The notes under the pieces were generated by a model that saw only the letters and a program-made list of their open reading frames with translations, searched no databases and was not told the origin of the DNA. Below are positions 62,140-64,000 of a stretch of 64,000 bases of DNA, piece by piece. Every line of letters starts with the position of its first letter. Within the stretch, counting starts at the first letter, position 1. Both the position numbers and the translations under genes were made by a program. The DNA lies in NCBI GenBank assembly GCA_016744855.1, contig JADGDO010000004.1:163006-227005 (forward strand), read 5' to 3'. This DNA comes from Candidatus Fermentibacteraceae bacterium. GTDB lineage: Bacteria > Fermentibacterota > Fermentibacteria > Fermentibacterales > JCC-6.

Positions 62140-63894
62140 ATGAAACTGGGCCAGATGTTGCTGAAAGCCGGGCTTCTTGACCAGGAACAGCTTGCAAATG
62201 CCCTTGAGCATCAAAAAAACGAGGGTGGCAGACTGGGTTACAACCTGGTTAAGATGAATCTTATATCTGAAGAAAAGTTAAACGATTATCTCGCAAGGCA
62301 GAATCGCATTGAAGCCGTCAATATTGACGGAATAGATATTCCACAAGACGTGTTAAATATGGTTACCGCAAAATTAGCTCTACGTTATGAGGTTGTTCCA
62401 GTAGAGAAAGAGGGCAGGAAGCTTGTTCTTGCTATGGCAGATCCGCAAAACCTCTTTACAATTGATGACCTTAGATTTTCACTTGGGGTCGAAATAGAAC
62501 CTCATATCTGTGCGTCTTCAATGATCCAGAGAGCTCTGCATAAATTTTACGGTGGAACTGATGCTATTGTTCCTGTGGAGGATGCTGAAAAAGAACTGGA
62601 AAAAGAGCAGGAACTGCTGCAGTCCGCTGATGATGATGAGCTCATTGTTGGTGATGAAGCTTTCTTTTCTCTCATCGAGGAAGATGAAGAAGAGGAGGAC
62701 GACGAGGATCTTTCACTTGATCTTTCCGACTCTCCGGTTGTCAAGCTTGTAAACAGTGTTATTGCAGATGCTGTAAAAAGAGGCGCAAGTGATATACATT
62801 TTGAACCTTTTGAAAAATTTATCCGGATCAGATACAGAATTGATGGTGTGCTTCATGAGATCATGAGACCCAGCAGGAAATATCGACAGGCGATGGTTAG
62901 TCGACTTAAGATTCTGGGAGACATGAATATTGCAGAACACAATCTTCCGCAGGATGGAAGAACCAAAGTCCGCGTGGGAGAGCGATTTGTTGATATGCGT
63001 CTCTCTACTCTTCCAACACTTTTTGGTGAGAAGGTTGAAGTTCGCCTGCTTGATCGCTCTAAAGTACAACTTAACCTTGATGTTCTCGGATTTGAGGAAG
63101 ACACACTGTATCATTTCAGGAGAGCTATTAACCGCCCGTATGGCATTGTTCTGGTAACAGGCCCAAGTGGTAGCGGTAAAACGACCACTCTCTATTCTGC
63201 TCTAACAGAACTGAACGATATCGGCGTAAACATCATGACTGCAGAGAACCCTGTAGAGTTCAACCTGAACGGAATAAACCAGGTTCAGATGAATTCTGAT
63301 GTTGGTCTTACATTTGCCCTGGCGCTTCGTGCATACCTAAGGCAGGATCCCGATATAATCATGGTTGGTGAGATCCGAGATCAGGAAACCAGTGAGATTG
63401 CTATTCGTGCTGCTCTCACCGGTCACCTCGTTTTATCAACTGCGCATACAAATGATGCTCCCAGCACAATTAACAGGCTTGTTGATATGGGTACAGAACC
63501 CTACATGCTTAGCACATCACTCGTGTGTATATGCAGTCAGAGGCTTATTCGAAAAGTATGCAACAACTGCAAAACACCTGTAATGGTTCCTCGTGAAGCC
63601 ATGGTTGAAGCAGGTGTTGACCCGGAGAGATTCAAAGGAACTACATTCTACGAAGGCACCGGTTGTTCGAAGTGCAACCAGACCGGTTACAGTGGACGAG
63701 CGGGAATTTATGAGGTAATGCCTATAGATGATGAGATGCGCACTCTGATTGAGGGCGACGCCAACAGTGTTGAGCTTGAGAAGGCTGCACTCCGGAAGGG
63801 TATGATAAACCTTAGAGAAGCCGCTCTAAGAAAGCTTGAGCGCGGCTTAACAACATTTGATGAAGTAATCAGGGAGACAGTCTCGAATGTATAA
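62140..63894 (+). CDS. type IV pilus / type II secretion assembly ATPase PilB (GspE family)
   Basis: Hexameric motor that drives pilus extension or type II secretion. N-terminal MshEN domain (MKLGQMLLKAGLLDQEQLANAL ... ), which can bind cyclic-di-GMP in relatives; an acidic linker (about 175-200); then the ATPase with Walker A GPSGSGKT (341-348), the Asp box, MVGEIRDQETSEIAIRAALTGH (Walker B and His box) and the tetra-cysteine zinc site (CNNC ... CSKC). 584 residues. It overlaps the next gene, a second MshEN-type protein, by 8 bases. A diguanylate cyclase at 3041 is the only c-di-GMP gene seen here. Confidence 0.93.
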   Translation: MKLGQMLLKAGLLDQEQLANALEHQKNEGGRLGYNLVKMNLISEEKLNDYLARQNRIEAVNIDGIDIPQDVLNMVTAKLALRYEVVPVEKEGRKLVLAMADPQNLFTIDDLRFSLGVEIEPHICASSMIQRALHKFYGGTDAIVPVEDAEKELEKEQELLQSADDDELIVGDEAFFSLIEEDEEEEDDEDLSLDLSDSPVVKLVNSVIADAVKRGASDIHFEPFEKFIRIRYRIDGVLHEIMRPSRKYRQAMVSRLKILGDMNIAEHNLPQDGRTKVRVGERFVDMRLSTLPTLFGEKVEVRLLDRSKVQLNLDVLGFEEDTLYHFRRAINRPYGIVLVTGPSGSGKTTTLYSALTELNDIGVNIMTAENPVEFNLNGINQVQMNSDVGLTFALALRAYLRQDPDIIMVGEIRDQETSEIAIRAALTGHLVLSTAHTNDAPSTINRLVDMGTEPYMLSTSLVCICSQRLIRKVCNNCKTPVMVPREAMVEAGVDPERFKGTTFYEGTGCSKCNQTGYSGRAGIYEVMPIDDEMRTLIEGDANSVELEKAALRKGMINLREAALRKLERGLTTFDEVIRETVSNV

Positions 63895-64000
63895 TCGCCT
63901 TGCGATGGTTCTACTGCAGTCCGGTCTTGTTGAGCAGGAGGATGTAAACAGGATTGCTAGCGAGTGGGGACCAGGTGAAACAGCGCTTGCCGAGGCTCTT
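63887..64000 (+). CDS. second PilB/GspE-type or MshEN-domain protein (cut by window end)
   Basis: ATG 63887 overlaps the pilB stop by 8 bases. The first 38 codons read MYNRLAMVLLQSGLVEQEDV then NRIASEWGPGETALAEAL, which matches the start of the MshEN/GspE N-terminal domain (compare MKLGQMLLKAGLLDQEQL in pilB). It is probably a second pilus or secretion ATPase such as PilT/PilB, but only the first domain is visible and the family is not settled. Confidence 0.7.
   Translation, partial: MYNRLAMVLLQSGLVEQEDVNRIASEWGPGETALAEAL

Noticed and set aside
62547-62744. Serine-only minus-strand frame
   Set aside because: It is the complement of the acidic linker of PilB; low complexity, not a gene.

Overview
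This window appears to come from an anaerobic Gram-negative bacterium of the FCB group (Bacteroidota and relatives), probably an uncultured candidate phylum. The reasons are an LpxC-FabZ fusion gene, a giant SprA-like outer-membrane protein together with secreted proteins carrying type IX (Por) C-terminal sorting domains, a full Gram-negative envelope set (BamA, Skp/OmpH, LpxD, LpxA, LolCE, LolD, LptF, LptG), and strictly anaerobic enzymes (2-hydroxyacyl-CoA dehydratase with its activase, and the [FeFe]-hydrogenase maturase HydE). The phylum assignment is inference from gene content; no rRNA gene is present.

Layout. 1-7.7 kb: the end of a double-domain 2-hydroxyacyl-CoA dehydratase gene and its activase, a PleD-like diguanylate cyclase, then secreted or lipid-anchored proteins of unknown role and a YdeI-like protein. 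7.7-13.2 kb, minus strand: a methyltransferase/GNAT pair, a small outer-membrane protein, and an antiporter / EIIA-like / SHMT-like operon. 13.3-14.4 kb: hydE. 14.4-24.2 kb: a gene-sparse accessory region in which single genes for exported proteins, a zinc-peptidase-like protein and a ParD-like/RelE-like toxin-antitoxin pair are separated by at least thirteen copies of a 31-bp repeat. Every repeat copy I found points the same way, although the genes point both ways. 24.9-31.3 kb: a small exported protein, EamA exporter, GNAT, DUF202, a P-type ATPase, DUF2809 and ChaN-like proteins.

31.4-47.8 kb is a long plus-strand run of tightly coupled housekeeping and envelope genes: prfB (with its programmed +1 frameshift), lysS, lolC/E, lolD, clpC, bamA, skp, lpxD, lpxC-fabZ, lpxA, a DUF5683 protein that probably starts at a CTG codon, an ECF sigma factor with its anti-sigma factor, and a CsgG/TolB-like barrel protein. 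47.9-56.3 kb: a membrane protein, an M1-peptidase-like lipoprotein apparently without catalytic motifs, ligA, serC, lptG and lptF. 56.4-64 kb: the SprA-like gene, pilB, and the start of a second gene with a PilB-type N-terminal domain.

How it fits together: the core makes lipid A (LpxA, LpxC, LpxD, with FabZ fused to LpxC), moves LPS (LptFG) and lipoproteins (LolCDE), and inserts barrels (BamA, Skp). SprA would export the sorting-domain proteins encoded in the repeat-rich accessory region. The most unusual feature is the same-orientation 31-bp repeat family and the cassette-like layout around it. No integrase lies in the window, so mobility remains a hypothesis.
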